A stretch of 64,000 nucleotides of DNA, taken from contig JASANE010017546.1 of the NCBI GenBank assembly GCA_030248225.1, positions 1-64,000 of the forward strand, given 5' to 3'. Made by a program: the position numbers and the translations under genes. The notes under the pieces are model-generated. The model saw nothing but the letters and a program-made list of their open reading frames with translations. It had not been told where the DNA came from and searched no databases. This DNA comes from Trileptium ribeirensis. Its lineage: Eukaryota > Nematoda > Enoplea > Enoplida > Thoracostomopsidae. Positions 35,291-45,241 of this stretch are shown one piece after another (the first letter of the stretch is position 1; every line of letters starts with the position of its first letter).

Positions 35291-35750
35291 TAGTAAATAA
35301 TCTAATTTTAAATTAAGGGTGGGTGTTATTCTTTGGCTGCTAAGTACATAGAACCCATAAATTTGACGAAATATGATGCATCCACTTATCGGGCATTACA
35401 GTACAGGAATTAGAAAATACATACGCGAATTTTATCCCCAATCAGTTTATAGTGGGCCATCTATGTAAGAACAAAACAAGTCAAATTTGTTCCTGGTTCT
35501 GACAGAATCACATAAAATGTGGTATATACTACATACTGTACTGGTTGTTTTTTTTCGCTTACATGAAAGTTTTTTCCGTGCAGAGCAAATTTGGCGACGC
35601 ATTACAATACTTAATATTGGCTTTATTGCGATACGTATATGACCGTTCTATACTGTATGTTGCTTCAGAAGATAGTAAAACAATGTATTGTCATATCATG
35701 ATGGCCGGGTTTTTCGTCGTTATTGGTAGCAATATTTATGTCCATTTCAG

Positions 35751-35903
35751 GAAAATACTCCTAGGAAGCTTGAACGACGAAACGTACCTGAGCATGGCTT
35801 AGTGTTTGTTCCTCTTGACGACGACAATAGTCAGAATGGAAAACAAAATCCCGCAACCTATCGAAAAAAGAAATCTGTTTTGCCTTTTAACCAGCAAAAT
35901 TAA
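35751..35903 (+). CDS. Terminal exon, NuMA-like gene
   Basis: Acceptor TCCATTTCAG ends at 35750. The exon is read in phase 0 as 50 codons (ENTPRKLERRNVPEHG first, then a DDDNSQN acidic stretch and a basic YRKKKSVLP) ending in TAA at 35901-35903. The NTPRKL-x-RR block resembles the NTPKKL block in the extreme C-terminus of NuMA, and the basic run could act as a nuclear localisation signal. It cannot be joined directly to the 23649 exon, so at least one more exon lies between. No AATAAA was found in the next ~120 bases. Confidence 0.65.
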   Translation, partial: ENTPRKLERRNVPEHGLVFVPLDDDNSQNGKQNPATYRKKKSVLPFNQQN

Positions 35904-36239
35904 CCGTTTTATTGTGTCAAGTGATTTTATAGTGTCAAATCACGCGGAGCCATTGTTCTTATTCAAAATGTGGTGAACGATCTGCTTTTACTCTGGTTTA
36001 CATTATATACAGTGCGGACCAGAGACAGTGTAAAATAATCGATCGAAATTTCGATTTAGCACACTTGTCGATCAGTTGCGATTAAACGAGATTTTGATTC
36101 GATCGCTATTTCCGTTGCACTTAATTCACGCCCGCTTAGCGAAAGATTTGCAAACTGCCTAGTGAAAAAATTTGCAGCGAGACTCCTCAGTGCAAATCTG
36201 CCGGGAGGTTTGCACTCCATGAGATTTTAGCTCCCTTTG

Positions 36240-36545
36240 ATCGCACAGAGGCACTGTCACACAGTCCAATCAGTTACTGGATTTTAAGGTCGTCTGCTGA
36301 ATTCCTCGGTAGGAATTTGCTTCTTTAAAGTTTGAAGAATCTGATAGATTTTGCACTTTCATTATGAGATTTAACTCCGTTTGAAGCTGAAATGTGGACT
36401 ATAATCTCACACAGTCAAACTACACACTCAGTACGAGTTTCGCTGTCGCACAGTCCAACTGCCCAATTACTGGATCAAAGCCATCTGCTGAATTCCACCG
36501 TAGGAATATGCTTCTTTGGAGTCTGAACGATAGGAATCTATCTCC
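36240..36545. repeat. Two-copy tandem duplication, ~194 bp
   Basis: Blocks CACAGTCCAA-C, ATTACTGGAT, TCTGCTGAATTCC and GTAGGAATNTGCTTCTTT occur in the same order at ~36257-36331 and ~36453-36521. Copies have diverged. Function unknown. Confidence 0.6.
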
Positions 36546-36621
36546 TGGGTGTTATACACGGACGGAGCACAAAGTCTCCCGGGAAATCATGACGGGAGTC
36601 CTAGTGTCACGCCGTACCGGG

Positions 36622-37639
36622 TCTGCATATTCTATTCATATATGAAGATTTTTCTTGTAGCGGTGCTGCGAACTGAAGCTTTATCATAAAAGTTGGCGGT
36701 AGTAATTCATGTTGTTAGTCATATTATGTAGTAGCCACTACATGTCACCTTGAGGAATTTAATGGCTTATGTGCCTGTGTGTATTTAATGGCTTATGGCC
36801 TGTGTGTGTTTAATTTATTGTAGTAATGTACAAAAATGAAAAAATGATCTATATACATTCACTGTGCAAAAGTATAAAGTCAATGGTGTTCGAGTTAACA
36901 GTTGAAGTGCCTAGTGGTTGGCGGTTGTGTTTGCATTTTTTCAACTTCATGCTTCCTAATTTTACGTATCTATTCTCATGTCTTTCGATTTTACGCATTT
37001 AATGTAATAATTTTCAATCTAATCCTCAACATGGTTACGCTTGAATTTATTGATTTTTTTTATGCATTCTTGAATAGTCTGATTCTTCAATAAGACATTA
37101 AGAGTTAGCATTGTCACTTCTTGCATCATATGTTATTAACCAAAACAAAACTGGTGTTAAAGAAATGAAGAGAGGAAGTAAGAAAAAACAATATATAGTT
37201 AAAAAAAAAATAAAATATGCAGAACCGGTCCCACCCCGCGGCTTAGAATGAAGAAGAAAAGAAAAAAAAAAATATGATATAGAAAAACACACGACACGGG
37301 ATTGGATTGGTTGGATGGTATAATGGATGTAACTAGCTAAGAAAATATAAATAAAGAGTACCACCTTAGGCGGGGAGGAGATGACCAGCTGTTTTCGCAC
37401 TGCATATTCATGCTAACTCCTTCCACCTTTTTCATCTTTTTAGCTACATTTAATGCCAAGACACGGATGACAAACGTTAAAAACAAAAATATAAACAGAA
37501 ATGTCAAGGTTTCGGTATTATTTTTGTGATGTTTGAGATTGATAGATAGGGGCAAGGTAACGAAAATTGTGCGCATTCTCGGTTTTGTACCTTTACTAAT
37601 ATATCTTTTTTATACTTCTTCCTAATTTTATATGTAATA
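36622..37639. other. Intergenic, A-rich; no gene seen
   Basis: Includes purine/A-rich low complexity at 37160-37280. Overlapping short open frames on both strands are chance. Confidence 0.4.
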
Positions 37640-39399
37640 ACCGGTGACGCAGCTGCATGGCGCAACTTCCTAACACCATGCCCATACGACCCCGGCTATC
37701 GTAACCTCAAGGGTGGACCGTGAATATTAAATTTTAATCCTATTCTTGGTCAGACCCAAGAAGCTACGCAGCTTAGCAGGCCGCAGGCGCGCTTCACGGG
37801 GTGTGTTCGGACCCCGCCCGAAGGGTTGCGCACGTGTCTAGTATCGGGTATGATTTCGGAGGTCCCCCAGGGAGGCTAGCACCGACACCTGCTCGCAGGT
37901 CATGGAGCTTAGCCGCTATTCCCTATCTTAGACTCATCGGAAGTTGTTTAACTCTATTTTAGCGTAGTGAGTTTTGAAATAAAACGTGAAAGTGTCCCTA
38001 GAAATTTGAAGCTCAAGCTGATTTGCCTAGATAAAATCACGGTATGCTCCGTGTTAGAGCATTGACCTATGTGGCCCCCACAGGGTTCCGACAAGCCCTG
38101 GGTGTTTAGTGTCGGATTATCAATGGCGTGGCCTGCACTTATTGGTAAAGTCTAAGCAAGTGTACTGGTACCTTGACCAGCGAAGATTTTACCTCATTTA
38201 AATTGAGTATGTTCCTGACAAATTTTGAGTGTCGGTCATTCCTTAGTAAAGTTTTGCTTGCACTACCTGGTAAGTTCCTGGGAGTGTAAATAGCAGTTAC
38301 AGAAGGCTCTGCCCGCCAGTGCTTGTGACATTCTCGCCCACAAGCCATGACGGGTAGCGCCTGCTCGTCCGAGCGGACAAACCAGAAAAGAAAGCTTCTA
38401 TCAACTCGGTGAAAACAAGGCGGTACTCGGTGTTTCAAGATACAACGTTTATTCACGAAGTTCAATGATTATCGGAGGGACGAGTGTTCCTAACAGCCTA
38501 GTAGTATCGTGTTGTAGTCGTTACAGTTCGGCACGGTATGGCGGCACGGGGCATTAAAAGAAGAACGGGAGAGGAGCGTGCAGATATTCGCCAATTCGCG
38601 AACTAGGGGCGGTTATCCCTGCCTCAGCTCAATTTTAGCGAACTACTCAGCTATGCAGCGCACTAAGCAAGGGCCCTAGAGTACTTCGGAAGTCGCTCCT
38701 TCATGCGAGTCGCTCTGGGCGACGACTAATTAAGCGGGGCTAAGGAAAACGATATTCGGGACTGACTACGCGAGCTCTACAGCATGGTCAGAACACTGCT
38801 CAACCAATATTGCCTGCAACATCTAATGAGGAGCACCTAATCACTTATCCTGAGACAGTCCGGCACTGGCGCCTATAAATTTTTCCATCCTATTGTGTTC
38901 GATGACAGTTTCTACCGAAACATACGACTGACCGAACGACGGAGATGGGGGGGGCAAGAAAAGCGGAAAAACGGAAGGGTTCCTTTTTATTCACGCCGAC
39001 TGGGCACGATCGGGGTTGCAGCGCGGCGTGAGGTATCCGTTTAAACAGTTTGCGGGACGATCGTCCAGCTAGTTGCAGTCCCGTTGACCTAAATGGTCAG
39101 TTGGGTTCTCTTTGATTTTGAGTTTGTGTTTTGGTAGAGGCGACGAGTCCTTTTCTGGCGGACCGCGCCTATCTAAAGGCTGAATGAGCCTTGTTTCCTA
39201 CCTAGAGGGATCTTTTGCGCCACTGGGGTCCTAGGCGGTCGGCTCGGGACGTACTTGCGTCCTTTGGTTTGTTCTTCGGTTGCTTGTCCTTTTGACTCTC
39301 CCTAACGCCTATCGTTTTGATTGTACTGCGAGGTCGCAGTGTTTAAACTGCACTGTAGTGCAGTTGAGTTATTACCAACGTAATACTAAACGTTGGTGT

Positions 39400-39480
39400 G
39401 CACCTATGGCTGAATGGTTAAGACTTAGAACTCTGCAGCGGACTTAAATTCTCCGTGCAGGTTCAACTCATGATACGGGA
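39400..39480 (+). pseudogene. tRNA-Ser-like relic (A box and B box)
   Basis: TGGCTGAATGGTTAAGA (39407-39423) closely follows the D-arm/A box of serine tRNAs. GCAGGTTCAACTC (39457-39469) follows the T-arm/B box, and the 36 bases between them equal the spacing of a long-variable-arm tRNA-Ser. The anticodon, T and acceptor stems do not pair well, so it is not a working tRNA. Either a pseudogene or the head of a tRNA-derived SINE. Confidence 0.45.
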
Positions 39481-41874
39481 AATATAGCTCGCTGCTTACT
39501 GAACTTGTATAGAGGATGAAACCTGGCATACATAGTACATAGCCTAACGGGCACTCATGATAAATAGTGAAACCTGGCTAAACTCAGCGATCGACTCGCT
39601 CCAAAAAGAAAAAAGGGTTTTGCTCTCGCCCGGTTTGGGGCCAAAAAGGCCAGGGCGAGGAGGTAAGTTTTCTTTAGCTTTAGAAAGTCTTAAAATTTTG
39701 TTTAAGGCGGGGACACAATGTGTTTCTCCCGCAACAGCGGTTTTCTAGCGATGGCTCAGAAGGCGAGCCTTAATTTTGGTCCTTTTGGACAATGGTCTCG
39801 AGAGAAGACCATGGCGTAGTGCTATGGGGAACACTAGTGAATGTAATAGTTTTGATCACGTTCTTATTTGGGTCCAAACTGAAGTATTACCACCAAACGA
39901 TGCACCATCGTCACCGTTCGAGGTCGGCTAAATTTTGCTCAGCTGGAGGCGTGACCCTCCGGCTCATTTTGAAGAAGGCGGGGGGTTCTGGAGGGATGTT
40001 CACAGTTAATCCGGTCAGTCGTCACGAAGAAACTCGTACTCCAATGAGATGCTTACAGAAGTGATTGAAATGCTCTAAAGTTAAAATCAAACGATGTAAA
40101 TCGAGACGATCCCTAGACAGCAAACACCTTAAACTCAAGTGATAACACCTAGAATTTGATATGTCTTTTGTATTCCCAAATTTGCTTAACTCAAGAGTGA
40201 AGTGAAATTTTAAGGGTTTCCTAAAACCCGACGGAGGCTAGTCCTCCGTCCCTAATCTGCGTTTCTGTCCAAGCCCAAACACGGCATGAGCGTTGGACGA
40301 TCCACTAAGCTACAATTTTGTAAACCAAAACAGTAAAGCCATTGAACAATTTCCTAATTTCGGTGGCATGCACGTTCCCAAAATTTTACCGTGGTCGGCT
40401 CAGGAAAATTCGTTGGTCCTAACTCGCAAGAAGCAATTCATGTAAAACGTGGACGAGAAGCGTCCATTTTATTGTGTCTTACCTAAGACCACGGGGAATC
40501 AGACTGACTTCGAACTGGTTGGTTAGTTTTCCTCGTGCTCGGTACCTACGCGTCCTAAGTCGCCTCGCGCTCTCACCCTGGAGTTCGGTCCTGAGTGTTT
40601 ATTCAAGTTGGGGCTGTGTGTAGCATTTCGTCGGGAAACCCCGGGTTAAGCTCGAAAAGAGTTGATTCTGTTTATGCAAAGAGGACACGCTACATTCATG
40701 GGTTGCCTATACGAACGGCCTGTTACAGTTCACTCAACAGGGAAACTAAACCCCTGTAAACGCCGATCCTTTTCACACTTACAAATGTCGATCCTCGGGG
40801 CAGCACCAGCTGAACCCCCTTCGCGAGGTGTATACCTACGCGGAAATCCTTCACGACCGATCCAGCGAATGAAGCGAAAAACGGAAAAACAAAAGCCACC
40901 GAGCAGTTGGAAAGAACGAACAATCAATGTTAAAAGTCACGCGTCGGAGCCGGTCAGTAAAGTCGACCGAACTCCGCGCTGCCGAAGTCAAACTGATTCG
41001 AGGTTCTCGAGCGACATCCCTAACCTCAAAATTTTCTGCTGTAGTTTAGGATGGCGATTTTGTCGCTGTCCAATCGTTGGCGACTTCTTGACGCCCACTT
41101 TTTTGGGTTTTCTGTTTAGTGTCCAATTGGGGACACTTCCGGAAAATGAAGTCTTGACGGCTACCGTAAACCGTCGATGTCCTTAAAGAGAGTCGGCTTC
41201 AATTAAATTTGCCGACTTTAAGTTTAAATCTTCCGAGTACTCGGAAGTTGACCATCTGTGATTTTAGTCCCAATCTTCCCATGAAACTTGAGCTTTTAAG
41301 CTCAAATTTCCTGCAATTAAAACAATCTGTCCTTTGAAATTCGAGTCAACACCCACGTTCTTAAGACGACATCCGGTCCCAAGATGGTTAAATTTTCCAC
41401 ACAAGTTCTGCAATGTCCTCAGAAGTTGCAATCTGTCCAGTCCTTTAGATTGCTCAAACCTTCCGGCCTTAATTGGGTCGGCAAACAGCGATATTCCCTT
41501 TGTGGTCGTGATATGCCGCTCGTCGATTCGACTCGATCTCGTTATAGGAAGTGACCCGAGTCGCGAGGACATCGTAAAACACCAAAAAACTCAAGCTTGA
41601 TTTGAAATTTTCAACGAACACTCACGTTCCGACGGCTTGCCGGGGGAAACCGACGACGGGAAGTTATTCGTCTCGAGGCCCGAGACGTGGCAACCCTCGA
41701 AGCACTCCTGTCTGGTCAGGCGCCCTGATCCCTGGCCCCTAGAGTCCGCGGGAGGGCCCTAAATCGCCCCCCCCGTTCGTCCTATCCGTCCATACTTTGT
41801 CCGTCCGTAAAACTCTGAAATTTTATCGATTTTGTATGTTTTGTCCTCGTCCGTCCTCGGTTATGTCGTGTCCT

Positions 41875-41965
41875 CATATATATATATATATGTATATAGG
41901 TATAGATACTTACATATAAATATGATACATATACACACGCAGACACATACACATACTACACACAG
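41875..41965. repeat. TA/CA microsatellite
   Basis: (TA)n followed by TATATAGGTATAG and (CACATA)n-type simple sequence. Confidence 0.8.
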
Positions 41966-42325
41966 TAGACACAACGGCGTCCTGAGCGACAGAAAGGTCG
42001 CTCAGGATAAATACATACATAAAACACGTCAAATACAACAACAACAACAGCGACAAAAGAGAAAACCGACCAGAAACGTCGGTTAGAGAGAGAAAACGAG
42101 GACAAAAGCGAAAGGACAGCGAGGACACGAGACGGGAGTGGGAAGGGTAGCGGGACAAGGGTAATCCGGGAAGATTTTCGAGGGGCTGGGGCCAAATTCG
42201 GTCCCAGGACGGAAAACGGGGTCGAATGATACCAAACTCGAGGGGGTAGACGTAAAGGCGGGTTGGAACCCACTTTTGGGTTCCTATATGCATTAGTATG
42301 GGGCGCTTTCGCGGGCTCTCCTGCG

Positions 42326-42568
42326 TTAACAGATGGGCGGAGCGACGCCCGCCGGGTATCGTTGGACTCAGCGTCCAACGGCGGTTCGAACGAGGGGTGA
42401 TACCGCCATCGGGGCGGTAGGAGTAAAAACGGTACTAAAATTAGTGCAGTTAGAGAGAGTCGCGGCTACGATGGGGGCACGTTTATTGGTCGTACGGGTT
42501 AACGGGGCGGCGGAGCGAGACCCGCCGGGTATTTTTGGAGATGTCTCATCGAGACAAATTCAATGAGG
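42326..42568. repeat. Duplicated hairpin-bearing unit, offset 173 bp
   Basis: Two related units start TTAAC-GNNGGGCGGAGCGA at 42326 and 42499; both continue with CCCGCCGGGTAT and end with GAGGGGTRAT. Between these shared parts unit 1 has a perfect 8-bp stem (CGTTGGAC / GTCCAACG), and unit 2 has a different 6-bp stem (TGTCTC / GAGACA) at the matching place. The sequence changes while pairing is kept, suggesting an RNA or DNA fold. Confidence 0.5.
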
Positions 42569-43599
42569 GGTAATTTGCCTATTTTCAAAGTAGAGCGGAA
42601 AATCGCTAATTATCGGTGCCCATCGGCGGTTGTCAACAGCTTTCTAAGCGACTTCGCGTGACTGTCGCGGGTCAGCGGGGACTCGGACGGAGGTTCAAAG
42701 CGTATGGTTGGATTCGACTAATCACGGTGAACAAAACCAGGGGTCGCATGCGCTGGTTCGGGCGCGGGGTACGGCGACGGGAAAGTCGCAAAGAAGAGGG
42801 TTTCGTATTAGTTGTATACTGCAATGGGCTGCATTTACAAGGCGGTTTCGTCTAAAAGTTGTCCACGGGACACACACATAAATAGATACATGTACATATT
42901 TTATATACATAATATGTCCTAACTACCTGGAGAGTAACAATCCGGGTTCCACGTTGACAATCCTACCTAGCGTAAGTAGCGATTGTCCCTACGCGTTACA
43001 AGTGGAGTTTCCGGCGTTGTCCGGGGCATATTTGGATGTCCGTCCGAAATTCCCAAAGTGTTATACCGGTCCTAGTTGGTTGTCCTCCGTATCAGGCTAC
43101 CGCAAACGGCGACGGGCCTCCGAATGAGCCCGGCATCCGTCGTCCCTTATAACTGCAAGTGCTGTCCAAGTGTGACTTTCGCTCGTTTGGACGGGTTATT
43201 TTCCGTAACCATTACCTAGTATTTTACCAAAACCCCGTAAGTTTAATATTTTTGACTTCGGTCTTAATGAATGTGCTTTCTCGAGTGTGCAGCCAGGGGC
43301 CTCCTATTCCCGGACGGTCGTAACCGTCAAAATCTTAACGCACGACGGCGACTATTTGTGATTGCCAGCGTGATGCCTACTTTCTTTCGGTATGACCCGT
43401 AGTGTCCACTATACTAAATCGGTTTGCTCGACCTGATTTCGCTATTCCGTTCCTTGTACCTCACGTAACACTCGTCCCTAGGGTCAATTACGACAATGAA
43501 TGCATACAGTGTAACCATTTATGTACAAAACAGTATATGACATTGATATACAGGACGATTTTTTATACACAACGGCTTAACGGTATTTTCTTACAAAAA

Positions 43600-44003
43600 C
43601 GGCAAAATAATATTTTTATACAATACGGCAAATGATATTTTTAAACGGCAAATGATATTTTCTTACAAAACGGCAAATGGCATTTTCTTACAAAACGACA
43701 AATGGTATTTTTATACAAACGGCAAATGATATTTTTATACAAACGGCAAATGATATTTCTTACAAAACGACAAATGGTATTTTTATACAAACGGCAAATG
43801 ATATTTTTATACAAACGGCAAATGATATTTCTTACAAAACGACAAATGGTATTTTTATACAAACGGCAACAAATGATATTTTTATACAAACGGCCAATGA
43901 TATTTCTTACAAAACGACAAATGGTATTTTTATACAAACGGCAACAAATGATATTTTTATACAAACGGCCAATGATATTTCTTACAAAACGGCTAATGAT
44001 GCT
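43600..44003 (+). repeat. 24-bp satellite in a 72-75-bp higher-order array
   Basis: Units of 24 bases (TATTTTTATACAAACGGCAAATGA and variants; longest quoted core ACAAACGGCAAATGA) are arranged as triplets: a TATTTCTTACAAAACGACAAATGG-type unit followed by two TATTTTTATACAAACGG-type units. The triplet recurs about four times, with a 3-base CAA insertion in the last two. Because the unit is a multiple of three, long frames stay open on both strands; they are artefacts of the repeat. Confidence 0.85.
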
Positions 44004-44842
44004 TTTGTACCCCTGGCCATGTGCCAACGCTTCCCGCTACGGTTTTGGGTACGATTATCCTAAAATGCCCGTGACAGGGTCGGAACGACTCTGTTACAAC
44101 AAAACTTTTTAATAAACTGACAATGAATTGTAAATTTCGGAGATGATAGAGTAATTTCAGTAATGGCAGGGCGGTTTTGTTGTAAATTACTTCACGCTAT
44201 ATGATGCACGTGATGAGATGAAGCTTATATGATGTCTTGGATTTACCATATTAAGTACATATTATTTTTAACGGTAAACTACAAAATACTGCAGTATAAA
44301 GGTTATGTAACTTGAGTGTAAAGAGTTGAAAAAACGATATTTCATCTTGCAACAAGGTGAATTAATGGTTTAAGCACTATATATTTAGCCCTTTCGTGCA
44401 GAACTGCCAAATTGCAATGAGAAACATTGCGATGCGTTGCGTTGACTGGTTCATGTCTATCTTTCTAAATTATTGGCATCAGCACATATTGCGAAACGTA
44501 GCGCTAATTTAGGCTGGGGCGTTTGTTGCTTGCGAAATTCGCTCATTTTGAAATGTTCGTTAAAGAACGGAATGGCAGTTACCAAATGGACCAATTGATT
44601 GCTGATACAATTGCACCCGTGGCGTCTGCTTCGTTCCAATAAAAGTTCTACTGAACCTGATGATTTTTGTTAACCCTTTGTTACTCGCGTGGGAATAATT
44701 ACGTTAATGCTCGCGTTGAGTAAAATATATACCCCAGGCTGTAAATACAAAAAAAATCAAATCTTTATACTACGCACAAAACAAAACAATGAATCATACT
44801 AAGGCCCTCAAAACCGCAAATGTTATAAACGCCAAAAACCGT

Positions 44843-45238
44843 TTAGTCTGTGTTACTACATACTTCACAAACGACTACCATATGATTGTCACAAACAGCC
44901 TTATGGCATCGTTGACAAGCAAATTTCGTATTCTTATCCTTCGAACGCAGGCATACCGCACATCGCTGATATACCCTCGGATGCTCTGTTTGTCTGTGGG
45001 CTTCGTTTTCTTCTGGTAATCGAAGGTATTTCGCTATGGCTGCGCGCAAAGATCGCTGCAGATGTGTATCAGTCTGACGTCGCCGCATATGAAGGTCGCA
45101 ATGTTCACGCCCCAGGTGCTTCAAGAAATTTCGACGGCGGGAAGAGTAATCTGTATGATTGAGTTTATAAATCACCATGGCATTAATCCCTGCGATGTTC
45201 AGCAGTTCCAGAGCATCACAGTTCTCAAATTTCGAAGA
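44843..45238 (-). pseudogene. piggyBac-like transposase C-terminal fragment
   Basis: The minus strand reads FENCDALELLNIAGINAMV, IYKLNHTDYSSRRRNFLKHLG and a cysteine-rich end (RCAVC, CQRCHKAVCDNH, CEVC). The order 'N-A-IYKLN, RRxFLKxLG, then a Cys/His finger' is that of the end of piggyBac-family transposases (DDE_Tnp_1_7 plus C-terminal finger). The frame is closed by a stop just upstream (45239-45241), and the catalytic part is absent nearby, so this is a fragment or, less likely, the last exon of a domesticated gene. Confidence 0.7.
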
Positions 45239-45241
45239 CTA

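Larger units (their letters stand above)
37640..43560. other. GC-richer island of unknown nature, no convincing protein gene
   Basis: Base composition changes sharply near 37640 (many CCGG, GGGGT, CGCG words) and returns to AT-rich near 43560. No rRNA motif, gag/pol motif or transposase was recognised. Open frames up to 174 codons (40662-41186, 41956-42378 minus) have no family signature. Sub-features (tRNA-like relic, duplicated hairpins, microsatellite) are listed separately. It could be a non-coding part of a large element, an unknown satellite higher-order unit, or a transferred segment. Confidence 0.5.

Noticed and set aside
40230..40320. Minus-strand tRNA-Met-like motif (TAGCTTAGTGGA with a CAT loop)
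   Set aside because: The A box is good but the D stem does not pair and no B box follows at the right distance.
40662..41186. 174-codon open frame in the GC island
   Set aside because: GC-richer DNA has fewer chance stops; no domain, compositional or codon pattern of a protein, and overlapping frames are open on the other strand.
41956..42378. 140-codon minus-strand frame
   Set aside because: Runs through microsatellite and structured repeat sequence; two frames are open together; no family signature.
43641..44112. Open frames of 128-136 codons on both strands with RLYKN / FIQTAND repeats
   Set aside because: They are produced by the 24-bp tandem repeat, whose length is a multiple of three; frames are open on both strands at once and have no start context or splice support.
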